Shown: positions 1 to 9,147, counted from the first letter of the stretch. The stretch: 64,000 nucleotides of DNA from Streptomyces sp. NRRL B-1140 (GCF_001280065.1 NZ_LGEA01000102.1:310001-374000), one strand, 5' to 3'. Notes: generated by a model from the letters alone, not told the origin. Program-made: numbers and translations.

Positions 1-1
1 G

Positions 2-1105
2 CTCGTGCTGTTCCTGCTGCCGATCACCAAGGGCAGCGACTGGGGCTGGTCCTCCGGCACCACGCTCGGCCTGTTCGGCGCCTCGGCGGTCGTGCTGGTG
101 CTGTGGGGCGTGATGGAGCTGCGTGTGGCGGCCCCGCTGGTCGACCTGCGTACCACGGCCCGCCCGGCCGTCCTCTTCACCAACCTCGCCTCGATCATGG
201 TCGGCGTCTCCTTCTACGTCGTCTCCCTGGTCCTGCCGCAGCTGCTCCAGCTGCCGACGTCCACCGGCTACGGCCTCGGCCAGTCGATGGTCGTCGCGGG
301 TCTGCTCGTCGCGCCGCTCGGCCTGACGATGATGTTCACGGCGCCCGTCTACGCCCGGCTGTCCGCGAAGTACGGCCCCAAGTTCACCCTGATCCTCGGC
401 CTGCTGATCATCGCGGTCGGCTACGGCGCCGGCCTCGGCCTGATGAGCGCCGCCTGGCAGAGCCTGGTCATCTCGGTCCTCCTGGGCGCGGGCATCGGCC
501 TCGCCTACTCCTCGCTGCCCGCGCTGATCGTCGGCGCGGTCCCGGCGTCGGAGACGGGTGCGGCCAACGGCCTCAACACCCTGATGCGCTCCATCGGCAC
601 CTCGGTGTCGAGCGCCGTGATCGGCATGGTGCTGGCGAACACCGCGAACAACGTCGGCGGCGTCGAGATCCCGACCATGCACGGCTTCCGGGTCTCCTTC
701 CTGATCGCGACGGGCGCGGTGGCCGTGGGCCTGCTCCTGGCGCTGTTCCTGCCGGGCCGCCGCCCCTCGGGCAAGCCGCAGTTGCGCGCGAGCAGCGAGG
801 AGGACGCGGCGCTGGAGCGTGCCGAGCAGGCGCTGCGCGGCTTCCGCGGCCGGGTGCTGGGCGCCGACGGCTCCCCCGTCGCCCGGGCCAAGGTCACGCT
901 GATCGACCGCCGCGGCCGCCAGGCAGGGGCGACACTCTCCGCGGAGGACGGCAGCTACACGCTCGTCGTCCCCGACCGGGGCTCCTACGTGGTGGCCGCC
1001 CGGGCCACGGGCCACGGCCCGCTCGCCTCGTCCGCGACCCACGCGGGCGACGAGCGCCCGGTCGACCTGGACCTGTCGCTGCCGGGCGAGACGGTGCCCG
1101 CCTGA
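2..1105 (+). CDS. MFS drug/proton antiporter, 3' part, with C-terminal carboxypeptidase-regulatory-like domain
   Basis: The reading frame is open to the left edge, so the start is outside the window. Residues up to about 255 form hydrophobic membrane helices typical of the second half of a 14-helix DHA2-type exporter (for example GIGLAYSSLPALIVGAVP and ETGAANGLNTLMRSIGTSV). From about residue 275 the protein becomes soluble and ends with a beta-sandwich of the carboxypeptidase-regulatory type: GRVLGADGSPVARAKVTL followed by a DGSYTLVVPDRG turn. Such tails are seen on some actinobacterial efflux pumps; their role is unknown. The substrate cannot be told. Family call is firm; the full length is unseen. 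Confidence 0.85.
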   Translation, partial: LVLFLLPITKGSDWGWSSGTTLGLFGASAVVLVLWGVMELRVAAPLVDLRTTARPAVLFTNLASIMVGVSFYVVSLVLPQLLQLPTSTGYGLGQSMVVAGLLVAPLGLTMMFTAPVYARLSAKYGPKFTLILGLLIIAVGYGAGLGLMSAAWQSLVISVLLGAGIGLAYSSLPALIVGAVPASETGAANGLNTLMRSIGTSVSSAVIGMVLANTANNVGGVEIPTMHGFRVSFLIATGAVAVGLLLALFLPGRRPSGKPQLRASSEEDAALERAEQALRGFRGRVLGADGSPVARAKVTLIDRRGRQAGATLSAEDGSYTLVVPDRGSYVVAARATGHGPLASSATHAGDERPVDLDLSLPGETVPA

Positions 1106-1207
1106 CCGCCACCCCTCCCCCCTACTCACCGGTACCCCCTGTCGTCCTCGCGGCAGGGGGTGCGGCACGATGGGCGCCCTGACCGTCGTACGACCGAGAG
1201 GAACCCC

Positions 1208-1858
1208 ATGCCCGCGGCCCCGAAGCCCGAGATCCTGGCCGCGTTCGAGGCGGCGAAGGGGTTCATGCCCACCGGTGAGGGCCTCGCGCTGTACGCGGCG
1301 GCCGTGGAGGCCGGGCGGCTCGGGCTGCCGCTGCTGGAGGTCGGCACCTACTGCGGCCGGTCCACGATCCTGCTGGCCGACGCGGCCCGCGAGGCCGGGG
1401 TCGGCGCGCTCACCGTCGACCACCACCGCGGCAGCGAGGAGCAGCAGCCGGGCTGGGACTACCACGACCCGGAGACGGTCGACCCCGAGATCGGCCTGAT
1501 GGACACCCTGCCCACGTTCCGCCGCACGCTCCACCGGGCGGGCCTGGAGGAACACGTGGTGGCGCTGGTCGGGCGTTCGCCGCGGATCGCCGCGTTCTGG
1601 CGGACGCCGCTGGGGTTCGTCTTCATCGACGGCGGCCACACCGACGCACACGCCACGGCCGACTACGAGGGCTGGGCGCCGCACGTCGCCGAGGGCGGGC
1701 TGCTTCTCATCCACGACGTCTTCCCCGACCCGCAGGACGAGTTCACCGGCCAGGCCCCCTACCGCGTCTACCTCCGCGCCCTCGCCTCCGGCGCGTTCAC
1801 CGAGGTCTCGGCGGCGGACTCGCTGCGCGTGCTGCGGCGCACGGGGCCCGGGATCTGA
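1208..1858 (+). CDS. Class I SAM-dependent methyltransferase (Methyltransf_24 type)
   Basis: A 216-residue soluble protein. The glycine-rich SAM loop is LLEVGTYCGRSTILLAD at about residues 43-59, and the metal/SAM-binding strand FVFIDGGHTDAHAT lies near residue 137, the layout of class I methyltransferases related to O-methyltransferases. The ATG at 1208 follows GAGAGGAACCCC, a good ribosome binding site; an in-frame ATG 48 bases upstream lacks one. No neighbour suggests a substrate. Function beyond methyl transfer is not predictable. Confidence 0.75.
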   Translation: MPAAPKPEILAAFEAAKGFMPTGEGLALYAAAVEAGRLGLPLLEVGTYCGRSTILLADAAREAGVGALTVDHHRGSEEQQPGWDYHDPETVDPEIGLMDTLPTFRRTLHRAGLEEHVVALVGRSPRIAAFWRTPLGFVFIDGGHTDAHATADYEGWAPHVAEGGLLLIHDVFPDPQDEFTGQAPYRVYLRALASGAFTEVSAADSLRVLRRTGPGI

Positions 1859-1978
1859 GGGCGCGGCACCGGCAGACGCCCGGGCGGGTGAACTGCGCCG
1901 GGCGCGCCCCCGCCCGGTCGGCCCACGGGCGGCGTGGCGCGTCGGTGGGCGACCGTCACTGCCCAAGGATCCGGGCGC

Positions 1979-2266
1979 GTGGCACACACCTTCGAAGAGC
2001 TCGTGGAGAAGCAGCGCGCGGCGGACGAGGCGTACGCCCGCGTGCGCCATCTGCAGGACGCGTACGGGCCGCCCACCCAGACCAAGTGGAGCGAGCAGCA
2101 GACCAGCACCTGGGAGACGGCCTGGCGCGCCTGGCGCGATCTCGCCCGGGACGTCCAGGCGGCGGTGACCGGGTACGCGAAGCAGGAGGACACGCCGCGT
2201 CAGGAGGTGGAGGCGCGGGTGAAGGAGGCGGTACGGCACGCAGGCGACGGCGGGAACGGGGCGTAG
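1979..2266 (+). CDS. Small charged hypothetical protein
   Basis: A 95-residue protein, helical and charged, with several Trp/Gln residues (WSEQQTSTWETAWRAWRDLA). The GTG at 1979 is preferred over an in-frame ATG 45 bases upstream, because the extra N-terminus is unlike protein and AAGGATCCGG lies just before the GTG. No signal peptide or membrane segment is visible. I recognise no domain and assign no function. Confidence 0.6.
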   Translation: MAHTFEELVEKQRAADEAYARVRHLQDAYGPPTQTKWSEQQTSTWETAWRAWRDLARDVQAAVTGYAKQEDTPRQEVEARVKEAVRHAGDGGNGA

Positions 2267-2359
2267 CCCGGGTCCGCGAGGTCCGGACACGGTCCCGCCA
2301 CCACCCGTCGGGCCGTCCTCGGCCCGCCGCCCCCGCCGGCGGCCGCTAGGGTGGCAGAC

Positions 2360-3310
2360 GTGTCGTACGCAGGCCCGGACTTCGAACCTCCCCAGCCCCG
2401 CCGCCCCCGCCGCGGCCCCCTGACCGTCGCGCTCGCGGCGCTGGTGCCGGGGGCACTGCTCGGCTGGCTCGTGTACGAGACGGTGGGCGGCTCGGGAGAC
2501 GACGGGGGTTCGGGGCGGGCGACCGTACGGTCCTCCTCGCCCGCCGCGTCGAACGCGCCCTCCGACGACGCCAAGGAGCCGAGCGCCTCCCCGGAGCCCA
2601 CGGACACCCCGTCGGCCTCCGCGCCCGCCGCCTCCGGCCCGCTCAAGGGCAAGGTCGTCGTCATCGACCCGGGACACAACCCGGGCAACTTCCAGCACCC
2701 GTCCGAGATCAACCGCACCGTGGACATCGGGACGAACTCCAAGGAGTGCGACACCACCGGCACCTCCACCAACGACGGTTACACCGAGGCGAAGTTCACG
2801 CTGGACGTGGCGCACCGGATGCGCACCCTGCTGGAGAAGCAGGGCGCCACGGTGAAGCTGACGCAGGACGGGGACCGGCCGTTCGGGCCGTGCGTGGACG
2901 AGCGGGCCCGGATCGGCAACCGGGCGAAGGCCGACGCCGTCGTCTCGATCCACGCGGACGGCTCGGGCGCCGGCAACCGCGGCTTCCACGTGATCCTGCC
3001 CGGCGCGGTGCACGCGGGCGGCGCGGACACCCGGGCGATCGTCGGCCCCTCCCGCGATCTCGGCGAGCGCGTCGCGGGCCGCTTCGTGGCGGTCACCGGC
3101 AGCGCGCCCTCCAACTACATCGGCGACGGCAGCGGTCTCGTCACGCGTAAGGACCTGGGCGGTCTCAATCTGTCAACGGTTCCCAAGGTGTTCATCGAGT
3201 GCGGCAACATGCGCGATAGCAAGGACGCGGCGTTGCTCACCAGCGGCGCCTGGCGGCAGAAGGCGGCGCAAGGGATCTCCGAGGGAATCGTGAGTTTTCT
3301 GCGCGGGTAG
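2360..3310 (+). CDS. Membrane-anchored N-acetylmuramoyl-L-alanine amidase (Amidase_3)
   Basis: Hydrolyses the bond between N-acetylmuramic acid and L-alanine in peptidoglycan, outside the cell. A membrane anchor (VALAALVPGALLGWLVYE) lies at about residues 22-39, followed by a Ser/Pro/Ala linker to about 95. The Amidase_3 catalytic domain has zinc-site motifs VVIDPGHNPGN, a downstream Glu in the YTEAKF segment, VVSIHADGSG, and the C-terminal catalytic Glu in KVFIECGNMRD. GTG 2360 has TAGGG eight bases upstream; GTG 2351 overlaps that site and is less likely. Transcribed alone. Confidence 0.88.
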   Translation: MSYAGPDFEPPQPRRPRRGPLTVALAALVPGALLGWLVYETVGGSGDDGGSGRATVRSSSPAASNAPSDDAKEPSASPEPTDTPSASAPAASGPLKGKVVVIDPGHNPGNFQHPSEINRTVDIGTNSKECDTTGTSTNDGYTEAKFTLDVAHRMRTLLEKQGATVKLTQDGDRPFGPCVDERARIGNRAKADAVVSIHADGSGAGNRGFHVILPGAVHAGGADTRAIVGPSRDLGERVAGRFVAVTGSAPSNYIGDGSGLVTRKDLGGLNLSTVPKVFIECGNMRDSKDAALLTSGAWRQKAAQGISEGIVSFLRG

Positions 3311-3468
3311 TGGCGGACCGGCAGATCCCGGCGGACACCCTGACCTGGCGGACGATAGGGTCCTCCTTACGATGAGGGGCCACCCCCGCGCTTCACACCG
3401 AGTCCACACGGCGGCATGGTGACAGCGACGCCTCCACGGACGACGAGACGACCTACGAAGGACCTGAA

Positions 3469-4281
3469 GTGAATATCCGCTCCCTCACTCGGGGCGACGG
3501 CGTGGTGATCGGTGCAGCGGTGTTGCTGTTGATCGCGTCGTTCCTCGACCTCTACTCGTTCGACAATGTCCCCGACAGCGTCGACCTCCCCAGCCTGTGG
3601 GGCAGCGGCCCGGTCGTGTTCAGCGTCGTGCTGGCCGGGATCATCGGCGCGGCACTCGTCGTCCTCGCGCGCGGCCTGCCGCAGGCCCCCAAGGTCGCCG
3701 GGATCGAGCTCGGCCAGTTCGGCGCCGCCTTCACGGTGTTCGCCGCGTGGAGCGCGCTCGGCAACATCCTCGACGTGACGGGCGGCTACGACAACATCGA
3801 GGGAACCCGCGACGACTATCTTCCGAGTCCCGGCGTCGGAATGATCCTCGCCCTCGTCGCCACGCTGCTGCTGGCGGCCGCCGCCCTCGCCACGCCCCTC
3901 GTCCCGGTCCTCAAGGGCGCCCTCATCCCGGCCGCCCCGCAGCCCTACGGCGCCCAGCCCCCCGGTGGTTACGGCTACCCGGGCGCACAGCAGCCCGGCG
4001 GCTACGGCCAGCCGCAGCCGGGGCAGCCGTACGGCGGTCAGCCTCAGCCCCAGCAGGCCCAGGCTCCGCAGCCGCCGGCCGGGGACTTCTCCCCGTTCTG
4101 GTTCGCGGTGCCGGTGCCGCGCCCGCTGTTCGCGGAGGACGGCTCGCCCACGCCGATCGCCGAACTCGCCCCGGGTACCTGGTACCTGGCCGTCGAGCAG
4201 CGCGGAGCGGCTCTGGTCGCCCAGACGCAGGACGGCCGCCGCGGCGTCCTGCAGGACACGTCGGGCATCCAGCGCGGCTGA
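3469..4281 (+). CDS. Four-helix membrane protein with Pro/Gln/Gly/Tyr-rich tail (DUF5336-like)
   Basis: A 270-residue protein. Four hydrophobic segments fall at about 11-29, 45-68, 80-95 and 120-145. Then comes a cytosolic low-complexity tail with GGYGYPG and GGYGQPQPGQPYGG repeats, and a C-terminal folded segment (FWFAVPVPRPLFAEDGSP...WYLAVEQRG). The membrane part resembles the DUF5336 type of actinobacterial proteins. ATG 3469 follows GAAGGACCTGAAG. Function unknown. The tail composition resembles that of the TerD protein at 60648. Confidence 0.7.
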   Translation: MNIRSLTRGDGVVIGAAVLLLIASFLDLYSFDNVPDSVDLPSLWGSGPVVFSVVLAGIIGAALVVLARGLPQAPKVAGIELGQFGAAFTVFAAWSALGNILDVTGGYDNIEGTRDDYLPSPGVGMILALVATLLLAAAALATPLVPVLKGALIPAAPQPYGAQPPGGYGYPGAQQPGGYGQPQPGQPYGGQPQPQQAQAPQPPAGDFSPFWFAVPVPRPLFAEDGSPTPIAELAPGTWYLAVEQRGAALVAQTQDGRRGVLQDTSGIQRG

Positions 4282-4298
4282 GCCCGCACCCCTCTCGC

Positions 4299-4330
4299 AC
4301 GGCCCCTCGCCCTTCCGGGTGGGGGGCCGT
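4299..4330 (+). terminator. Intrinsic-type hairpin after the membrane protein gene
   Basis: An inverted repeat ACGGCCCC...GGGGCCGT, extended inward by further GC/GU pairs, with loop TTCC. It lies 18 bases after the stop at 4281. There is no clear U-tract, as is common in Streptomyces. Confidence 0.5.
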
Positions 4331-4380
4331 TGCCGTACAGTCGTCGCCTCCGTAAGCTGACGCACCGTCAGGAGGCAGGC

Positions 4381-5391
4381 ATGCGGCTCGGTCTCGCGCT
4401 CGGCTACTGGGGCCGGGGCCCCTCCTCCGGCCATGTGCCCCTCGCGCAGGAGGCCGAGCGGCTCGGCTACGACTCGGTCTGGACGGCGGAGTCCTGGGGC
4501 TCGGACGCGTTCACCCCGCTCACCTGGATCGCCGCGCACACCTCCCGCATCCGCCTCGGCACGGCGGTCGCGCAGATGGCGGCCCGGTCGCCCACCACGA
4601 CCGCGATGCACGCCCTCACCCTGGACCATCTCTCCGGCGGCCGCATGATGCTGGGCCTCGGTCTGTCCGGCCCGCAGGTCGTCGAGGGCTGGTACGGCCG
4701 CCCGTTCCCCGTCTCGCCGCTCACCGCCACCCGCGAATACGTCGACGTCCTGCGGCAGGTGCTGCGCCGCGAGGCCCCCGTCGAGGTGGCGGGCCGTTTC
4801 CACACCCACCCCTACCGGGGCCCGGACGCCACGGGGCTCGGCAAACCCCTCAAGCCGATCACGCACCCGCTCCGCGCCGATCTGCCGATCCTGCTGGGCG
4901 CGGAGGGACCGAAGAACGTCGCGCAGACGACCCGGATCGCCGACGGCTGGCTGCCGCTGTACTGGGCGCCGACCCGCCCCGAGGTCTACGGCCCGGCCCT
5001 GGCGGAGCTGCCGGAAGGGTTCCTGGTCGCGCCGATGGCCCGGGCCCGGGTCTGCGACGACGTCGCCGAAGGCCTGCTGCCCGTCAAGGCGATGCTCGGC
5101 TTCTACATCGGCGGGATGGGGCACGCGGCCCGCAACTTCCACGCCGACCTGATGGCCCGCATGGGCTACGAGGACGAGGCCCGCCGCATCCAGGAGCTGT
5201 TCCTCTCCGGCCGCCGGGAGGAGGCCGTCCTGGCGGTCCCCGACGCCTTCGCCGACGAGATCTCCCTGGTCGGCCCGCGCCAACGGATCGCCGAGCGACT
5301 GGAGCTGTGGCGCAAGGGCCCGGTGACGGACCTCCTCGTCCTCAGCCCCGACCCGCACACCCTGCGGGTTCTCGCGGAGTTGAACTCCTGA
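4381..5391 (+). CDS. LLM-class F420/flavin-dependent oxidoreductase
   Basis: A 336-residue TIM-barrel oxidoreductase of the luciferase-like monooxygenase superfamily, cytosolic, probably using F420 or FMN. Typical motifs are GLALGYWGRG at the N-terminus, GYDSVWTAESWGSDAFTPL, GTAVAQMAARSPTTTAMHAL and the glycine-rich MMLGLGLSGPQVVEGWYG. ATG 4381 follows CAGGAGGC; the frame extends further upstream without a better start. Substrate unknown; F420 over FMN is inferred from subfamily resemblance only. Confidence 0.85.
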   Translation: MRLGLALGYWGRGPSSGHVPLAQEAERLGYDSVWTAESWGSDAFTPLTWIAAHTSRIRLGTAVAQMAARSPTTTAMHALTLDHLSGGRMMLGLGLSGPQVVEGWYGRPFPVSPLTATREYVDVLRQVLRREAPVEVAGRFHTHPYRGPDATGLGKPLKPITHPLRADLPILLGAEGPKNVAQTTRIADGWLPLYWAPTRPEVYGPALAELPEGFLVAPMARARVCDDVAEGLLPVKAMLGFYIGGMGHAARNFHADLMARMGYEDEARRIQELFLSGRREEAVLAVPDAFADEISLVGPRQRIAERLELWRKGPVTDLLVLSPDPHTLRVLAELNS

Positions 5392-5437
5392 GCGATTCCC
5401 CGGGTTTCATCCAGAGTTCAAGGGCAATCCGGAGACT

Positions 5438-5728
5438 ATGTCCCCTCGATATCGCAACGGCGCGAGTCAAGTCGGCACGATCGTCGCGGTCGTGGCCGAC
5501 ATCATGGCCCTCATCCTGGGTCTCTGGATTCTGATGTACCTGCTGGACGCCAACCCCGGCAACTCGTTCGTCCAGTTCATCCACGACGCGGCCCGCTGGC
5601 TCGCCGGCTGGTCGCACGACCTGTTCACGTTCGACGAAGCATGGGCCCGAGTGGTCTGCGGCTACGGCCTGGCGGCGGTGGTGTACCTGTGCGTGGGCCA
5701 CGCGATCGCCAACAGGGCCCGCCACTGA
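5438..5728 (+). CDS. Small two-helix membrane protein
   Basis: A 96-residue protein with hydrophobic segments at about 13-37 (TIVAVVADIMALILGLWILM) and 71-88 (VCGYGLAAVVYLCVG), and an amphipathic middle (FIHDAARWLAGWSHDL). It lies 46 bases after the oxidoreductase and may be co-transcribed with it. No known domain is recognised. Confidence 0.65.
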   Translation: MSPRYRNGASQVGTIVAVVADIMALILGLWILMYLLDANPGNSFVQFIHDAARWLAGWSHDLFTFDEAWARVVCGYGLAAVVYLCVGHAIANRARH

Positions 5729-5752
5729 CAACGCCTTCAGGGTCTCGCCTTC

Positions 5753-5800
5753 AGGGGCGCGGGGAACTGCGCGACAAGCCACGCAGGACCCGCGCCCGCA
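5753..5800 (+). repeat. GC-rich dispersed repeat, copy A (intergenic)
   Basis: Core AGGGGCGCGGGGAACTGCGC followed by GACAAGCCAC and a looser CCCGCGCCCGCAC tail. The same core recurs at 17633, 55729, 58334 (inverted) and 58383. This is the only copy outside a coding region; it lies between convergent genes. Confidence 0.85.
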
Positions 5801-5823
5801 CACCAGGCGGAACCCCCGGGCTC

Positions 5824-6894
5824 CTAGGCGCAGCAGTCCGACTCGAGCCCCACAGGCAAGTCCGCTCCCCCGAACACCTGGCACGTCGCCTCGTGCCCAC
5901 CCAACGCGGCCACGGCCAGCAGCAGCGACCCCGCGGTCCACGTCGTCAACTCCCGCGGCCAGATCGCCTGGTCGTCGAAGACGTACCCGGTCCAGTACAG
6001 CCCGCTCTCCGGATCGCGCAGGTGCTGGATCGACTGAAGGATCTCCAGCGCCCGGTCGGACTCTCCCATCGCCCACAGCGCGAGGGCGAGTTCGGCCGAC
6101 TCGCCGCCCGTCACCCACGGGTTGGGTACGACACAGCGCACCCCCAGCCCGGGGACGACGAAGCGGTCCCAGTCCTCCTCGATCCGGGCCTTGGCCTGCG
6201 CGCCGGTCAGGGCGCCGCCGAGCACCGGGTAGTACCAGTCCATCGAGTACCGGTTCTTGTCGAGGAACCGCTCGGGGTGATGGCCAATGGCGTGCCGCAG
6301 CGCACCGGCCGCCAACTCCCAGTCCGGTTGTGCCTCTTCACGCTGCTCGGCGATGGCCAGCGCGCACCGCAGCGCGTGGTGGATCGAGGAGCTCCCGGTC
6401 AGCAGGGCGTCCGCCGTGGCCGTGCCGTCGTCGTCGCGCCGCCAGCCGATCTGCCCGCCGGGCTGCTGCAGGCGCAGCACGAACTCCACCGCCGCGTACA
6501 CCGTCGGCCACATCCGGTCCAGGAAGGCGTCGTCGCCGGTGGAGAGGTAGTGGTGCCAGACGCCGACGGCTATGTAGGCGACGAAGTTGGTCTCCCGGCC
6601 GCGGTCGGTGACCGCGTCGGCCTCGCCGTCGGTGTAGGCGGCGTACCAGGAGCCGTCCTCGTTCTGGTGCCGGGCCAGCCACAGGTAGGCCCGCTCGGCG
6701 GCCTCGTGCTCGCCTGCCGTGTCGAGGGCCATGGCCGCCTCGACGTGGTCCCACGGGTCCAGGTGGTGCCCCCGGAACCAGGGGATCGCACCGTCCTCAC
6801 GTTGCACGGCGAGGATGCCGGCGACGGTCGCGGCGGCCTGCCCCGCGGTGAGGACCCCGGGCAGGACCAGATGTTCCGTCCGGGGAGTCGTCAC
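5824..6894 (-). CDS. Alpha/alpha-toroid protein (prenyltransferase/six-hairpin-glycosidase-like)
   Basis: A 356-residue protein built of helical repeats (DGAIPWFRGHHLDPWDHVEA, AYLWLARHQNEDGSWYA, FVLRLQQPGGQIGW), the pattern of squalene-cyclase/prenyltransferase toroids or of six-hairpin glycosidases. Genome annotations often say prenyltransferase, but no DDxx(D) active site is evident, so that name is doubtful. GTG 6894 overlaps the TGA of the methyltransferase upstream by 4 bases, so the two are translationally coupled. It closes a glycosyltransferase-methyltransferase operon; a role in making or trimming a glycan is an inference. Confidence 0.7.
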   Translation of the reverse strand: MTTPRTEHLVLPGVLTAGQAAATVAGILAVQREDGAIPWFRGHHLDPWDHVEAAMALDTAGEHEAAERAYLWLARHQNEDGSWYAAYTDGEADAVTDRGRETNFVAYIAVGVWHHYLSTGDDAFLDRMWPTVYAAVEFVLRLQQPGGQIGWRRDDDGTATADALLTGSSSIHHALRCALAIAEQREEAQPDWELAAGALRHAIGHHPERFLDKNRYSMDWYYPVLGGALTGAQAKARIEEDWDRFVVPGLGVRCVVPNPWVTGGESAELALALWAMGESDRALEILQSIQHLRDPESGLYWTGYVFDDQAIWPRELTTWTAGSLLLAVAALGGHEATCQVFGGADLPVGLESDCCA

Positions 6895-7640
6895 GTCGCG
6901 TCCGCCCCGGTGTCGGCCAGACGCGGCAGGTGCGGCTTGGTCGCGTACGCCACGAAGCTCTTGCCGATCAGCGGGTTCAGCGCCTGCTCGGCGACCCGGG
7001 TGGCCAGCGGCTTCTTCATGATGTCCCAGACGAGCAGCTTGTGGTACGCCCGCACCGGCAGCGCCTTGTCGTTGTCCACGCCGAACGCGCACTTGAGCCA
7101 CCAGTAGGGCGAGTGCAGGGCGTGCGCGTGGTGCGTGCCGTAGGGCTCCAGGCCGGCCTCGCGGATCTTCTCCAGCAGTTCGTCCGCCTTGTAGATGCGG
7201 ATGTGGCCGCCCTCGACCTCGTGGTAGGCGTCGGAGAGGCTCCAGCAGACCTTCTCGGGGCCGTAGCGCGGGACGGTGACGGCGATGCGCCCGCCGGGCT
7301 TGAGCACCCGCACCATCTCGGCGAGGACGCCCTTGTCGTCCGGGATGTGCTCCATGACCTCGGAGATGATCACGACGTCGAAGGACTCGTCGGGGAAGGG
7401 CAGCGCGAGGGCGTCGCCCTCCATCGCGGTGGCGGTGGCGCCCTCGGGCGCCTCACCGGCCTCCTTCATCGCCGCGAACCACTTCGCGACCTCGCGGATC
7501 TCCTCGGCGTTCTGGTCCAGCGCCACGACCTGCGCGCCGCGCCGGTAACACTCGAACGCGTGCCGTCCGGCCCCGCAGCCGAGGTCCAGGACCCGGTCCC
7601 CCGGGGCGAGCGGGAACCGGGAGAAGTCGACGGTCAGCAC
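6891..7640 (-). CDS. Class I SAM-dependent methyltransferase (Methyltransf_11 type)
   Basis: A 249-residue methyltransferase. Motif I is VLDLGCGAGRHAFECYRRGA at about residues 17-36, motif II is VVALDQNAEEI, and the later motifs are FDVVIISEVMEHIPD and LKPGGRIAVTVP. The start is taken as GTG 7640, which overlaps the end of the glycosyltransferase gene by 7 bases (GTGCTGA), giving coupling; the longer frame upstream is antisense-like protein. Middle gene of the operon 9079-5824. Substrate unknown, likely a product of the partner glycosyltransferase. Confidence 0.82.
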   Translation of the reverse strand: MLTVDFSRFPLAPGDRVLDLGCGAGRHAFECYRRGAQVVALDQNAEEIREVAKWFAAMKEAGEAPEGATATAMEGDALALPFPDESFDVVIISEVMEHIPDDKGVLAEMVRVLKPGGRIAVTVPRYGPEKVCWSLSDAYHEVEGGHIRIYKADELLEKIREAGLEPYGTHHAHALHSPYWWLKCAFGVDNDKALPVRAYHKLLVWDIMKKPLATRVAEQALNPLIGKSFVAYATKPHLPRLADTGADAT

Positions 7641-9079
7641 GTGGCCCTGCTTTCGGAGTTGACGCCTTCTACATCTGCCGGGGCTGCGGAGACAGCAGCC
7701 GCGGGGACTACGGGTGCCGCGGCCGCAGCACCTGTCGTGGGGGCCGAACGGCCGGAGATTCGCGGCACGGTGCGGACCCCGGCCTGCTCGATCGCCTCGC
7801 GGTAGCGGGCCACCGTGCCCTCCGCGGCCCTGGCCCAGGTGAAGTGCCGGAGCACGCGCTCCCGTCCGGCCGCGCCGAGGCGGGCGCGCAGGTCCGCGTC
7901 GGACAGCAGGCGGCCGAGGCCGGCGGCGAGGGCATCCGCGTCGCCGGCCGGTACGGCCAGGCACGTCTCCCCGTCGCGGCCGGCGACCTCGGGTATGGCG
8001 CCGCCGGTCGTGGCGAGCAGGGGCGTGCCCGTCGCCATGGCCTCGGCGGCGGGGAGCGAGAACCCCTCGTAGAGCGACGGCACACAGGCGACCTGAGCCG
8101 AGCGCACCAGGTCGACGAGTTCCGCGTCGGAGATGCCCTTGACGAACTCGACGGCGCCTTCGAGGCCGTACCGCTCCATCGCCTGGGCGACGGGACCCTC
8201 GGCGGGCCGTTTGCCGACGACGACGAGATGGGCGCCGGGGTGCTCGGTCCGTGTCTTGGCCAGTGCCTCGACGAGATACACCAGACCCTTCAGCGGCACG
8301 TCCGCGCTGGACGTCGTCACGATCCGGCCCGGTACGACCGGCACGGACGGATCCGGCGAGAAGAGGTCGGTGTCGGCGCCGATGTGGACCACGTGGATGC
8401 GGTCCCGCCGGACTCCGAGGTGGTCGATGATCTCCTGCTGCGAGGTGCCGGACACGGTGAGCACGGACGGCAGGCGGCGCGCGACGCGCTTCTGCATGCG
8501 GGTGAAGGCGTACCAGCGCCGCACCGACAGGCGCCGCTTGCGTCCGTCGGCCGCGTCCAGCTCCAGCTGCCGGTCGACGGTGATGGGGTGGTGGATGGTC
8601 GTCACCAGGGGCGCGCCGACATCGCCCAGCAGGCCGTAGCCGAGGGTCTGGTTGTCGTGCACGACGTCGAACTCGCCGCGGCGGGCGCGCAGATGGCGGC
8701 GGGCACGCAGCGAGAACGTCAGGGGTTCCGGGAAACCGCCCGTCCACATCGTCGCGACTTCCAGCGCGTCGATCCAGTCGCGGTACTCGCCGCGCCCGGG
8801 CGTGCGGAAAGGATCCGGCTGGCGGTACAGGTCGAGGCTGGGCAGCTCGGTGAGGCTCAGCCCGTCGTGGCCCTCGTCGAGGACGGGGTACGGCTGGGCG
8901 CCGATGACCTCGACCCGGTGCCCGAGGCGGGCCAGTTCGCGCGAGAGGTGCCGGACGTAGACGCCCTGGCCGCCGCAGAACGGGTTCCCTTTATAGGTGA
9001 GGAGCGCGATGTTGAGCGGTCGCAAGCCGTCGGCAGCGAGGGCCTGTGGAGCCCCGGCCTCCCTGGCCTCAGCGGTCAC
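7634..9079 (-). CDS. Family 4 (GT-B) glycosyltransferase
   Basis: A 481-residue retaining GT4 enzyme. The N-terminal Rossmann domain starts LNIALLTYKGNPFCGGQGVYV at about residue 22, with the GGxG sugar-acceptor loop. The C-terminal donor domain carries VVPGRIVTTSSADVPLKG and the diagnostic VACVPSLYEGFSLPAAEAMA (EX7E type), then PLLATTGGAIPEV. The last 40 residues are an Ala/Pro-rich tail. First gene of the minus-strand operon; GTG 9079. A KstR-type box lies 55 bases upstream, but whether it controls this operon is uncertain. Confidence 0.88.
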   Translation of the reverse strand: MTAEAREAGAPQALAADGLRPLNIALLTYKGNPFCGGQGVYVRHLSRELARLGHRVEVIGAQPYPVLDEGHDGLSLTELPSLDLYRQPDPFRTPGRGEYRDWIDALEVATMWTGGFPEPLTFSLRARRHLRARRGEFDVVHDNQTLGYGLLGDVGAPLVTTIHHPITVDRQLELDAADGRKRRLSVRRWYAFTRMQKRVARRLPSVLTVSGTSQQEIIDHLGVRRDRIHVVHIGADTDLFSPDPSVPVVPGRIVTTSSADVPLKGLVYLVEALAKTRTEHPGAHLVVVGKRPAEGPVAQAMERYGLEGAVEFVKGISDAELVDLVRSAQVACVPSLYEGFSLPAAEAMATGTPLLATTGGAIPEVAGRDGETCLAVPAGDADALAAGLGRLLSDADLRARLGAAGRERVLRHFTWARAAEGTVARYREAIEQAGVRTVPRISGRSAPTTGAAAAAPVVPAAAVSAAPADVEGVNSESRATC

Positions 9080-9133
9080 TCCGGGCCCCCTTCTCCCTGC
9101 ACGGTCCCGCGAGATTACGCCGGGAAGCTAATC

Positions 9134-9147
9134 TAGAACAAGTTTCA
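9134..9147. promoter_or_regulatory. KstR-type operator 1
   Basis: TAGAACAAGTTTCA matches the mycobacterial KstR consensus TNNAACNNGTTNNA in every fixed position. It sits between the glycosyltransferase operon (start 9079, minus) and the kstR-like gene, as expected for autoregulation. Confidence 0.65.

Noticed and set aside
3367..5358. Long open frame on the minus strand
   Set aside because: It is antisense to two convincing genes, rich in Arg/Gly/Pro, and has no domain or ribosome binding site. Such frames are a by-product of the strong third-position GC bias; the same applies to 16591-18447 (minus), 10519-12111 (plus) and others.
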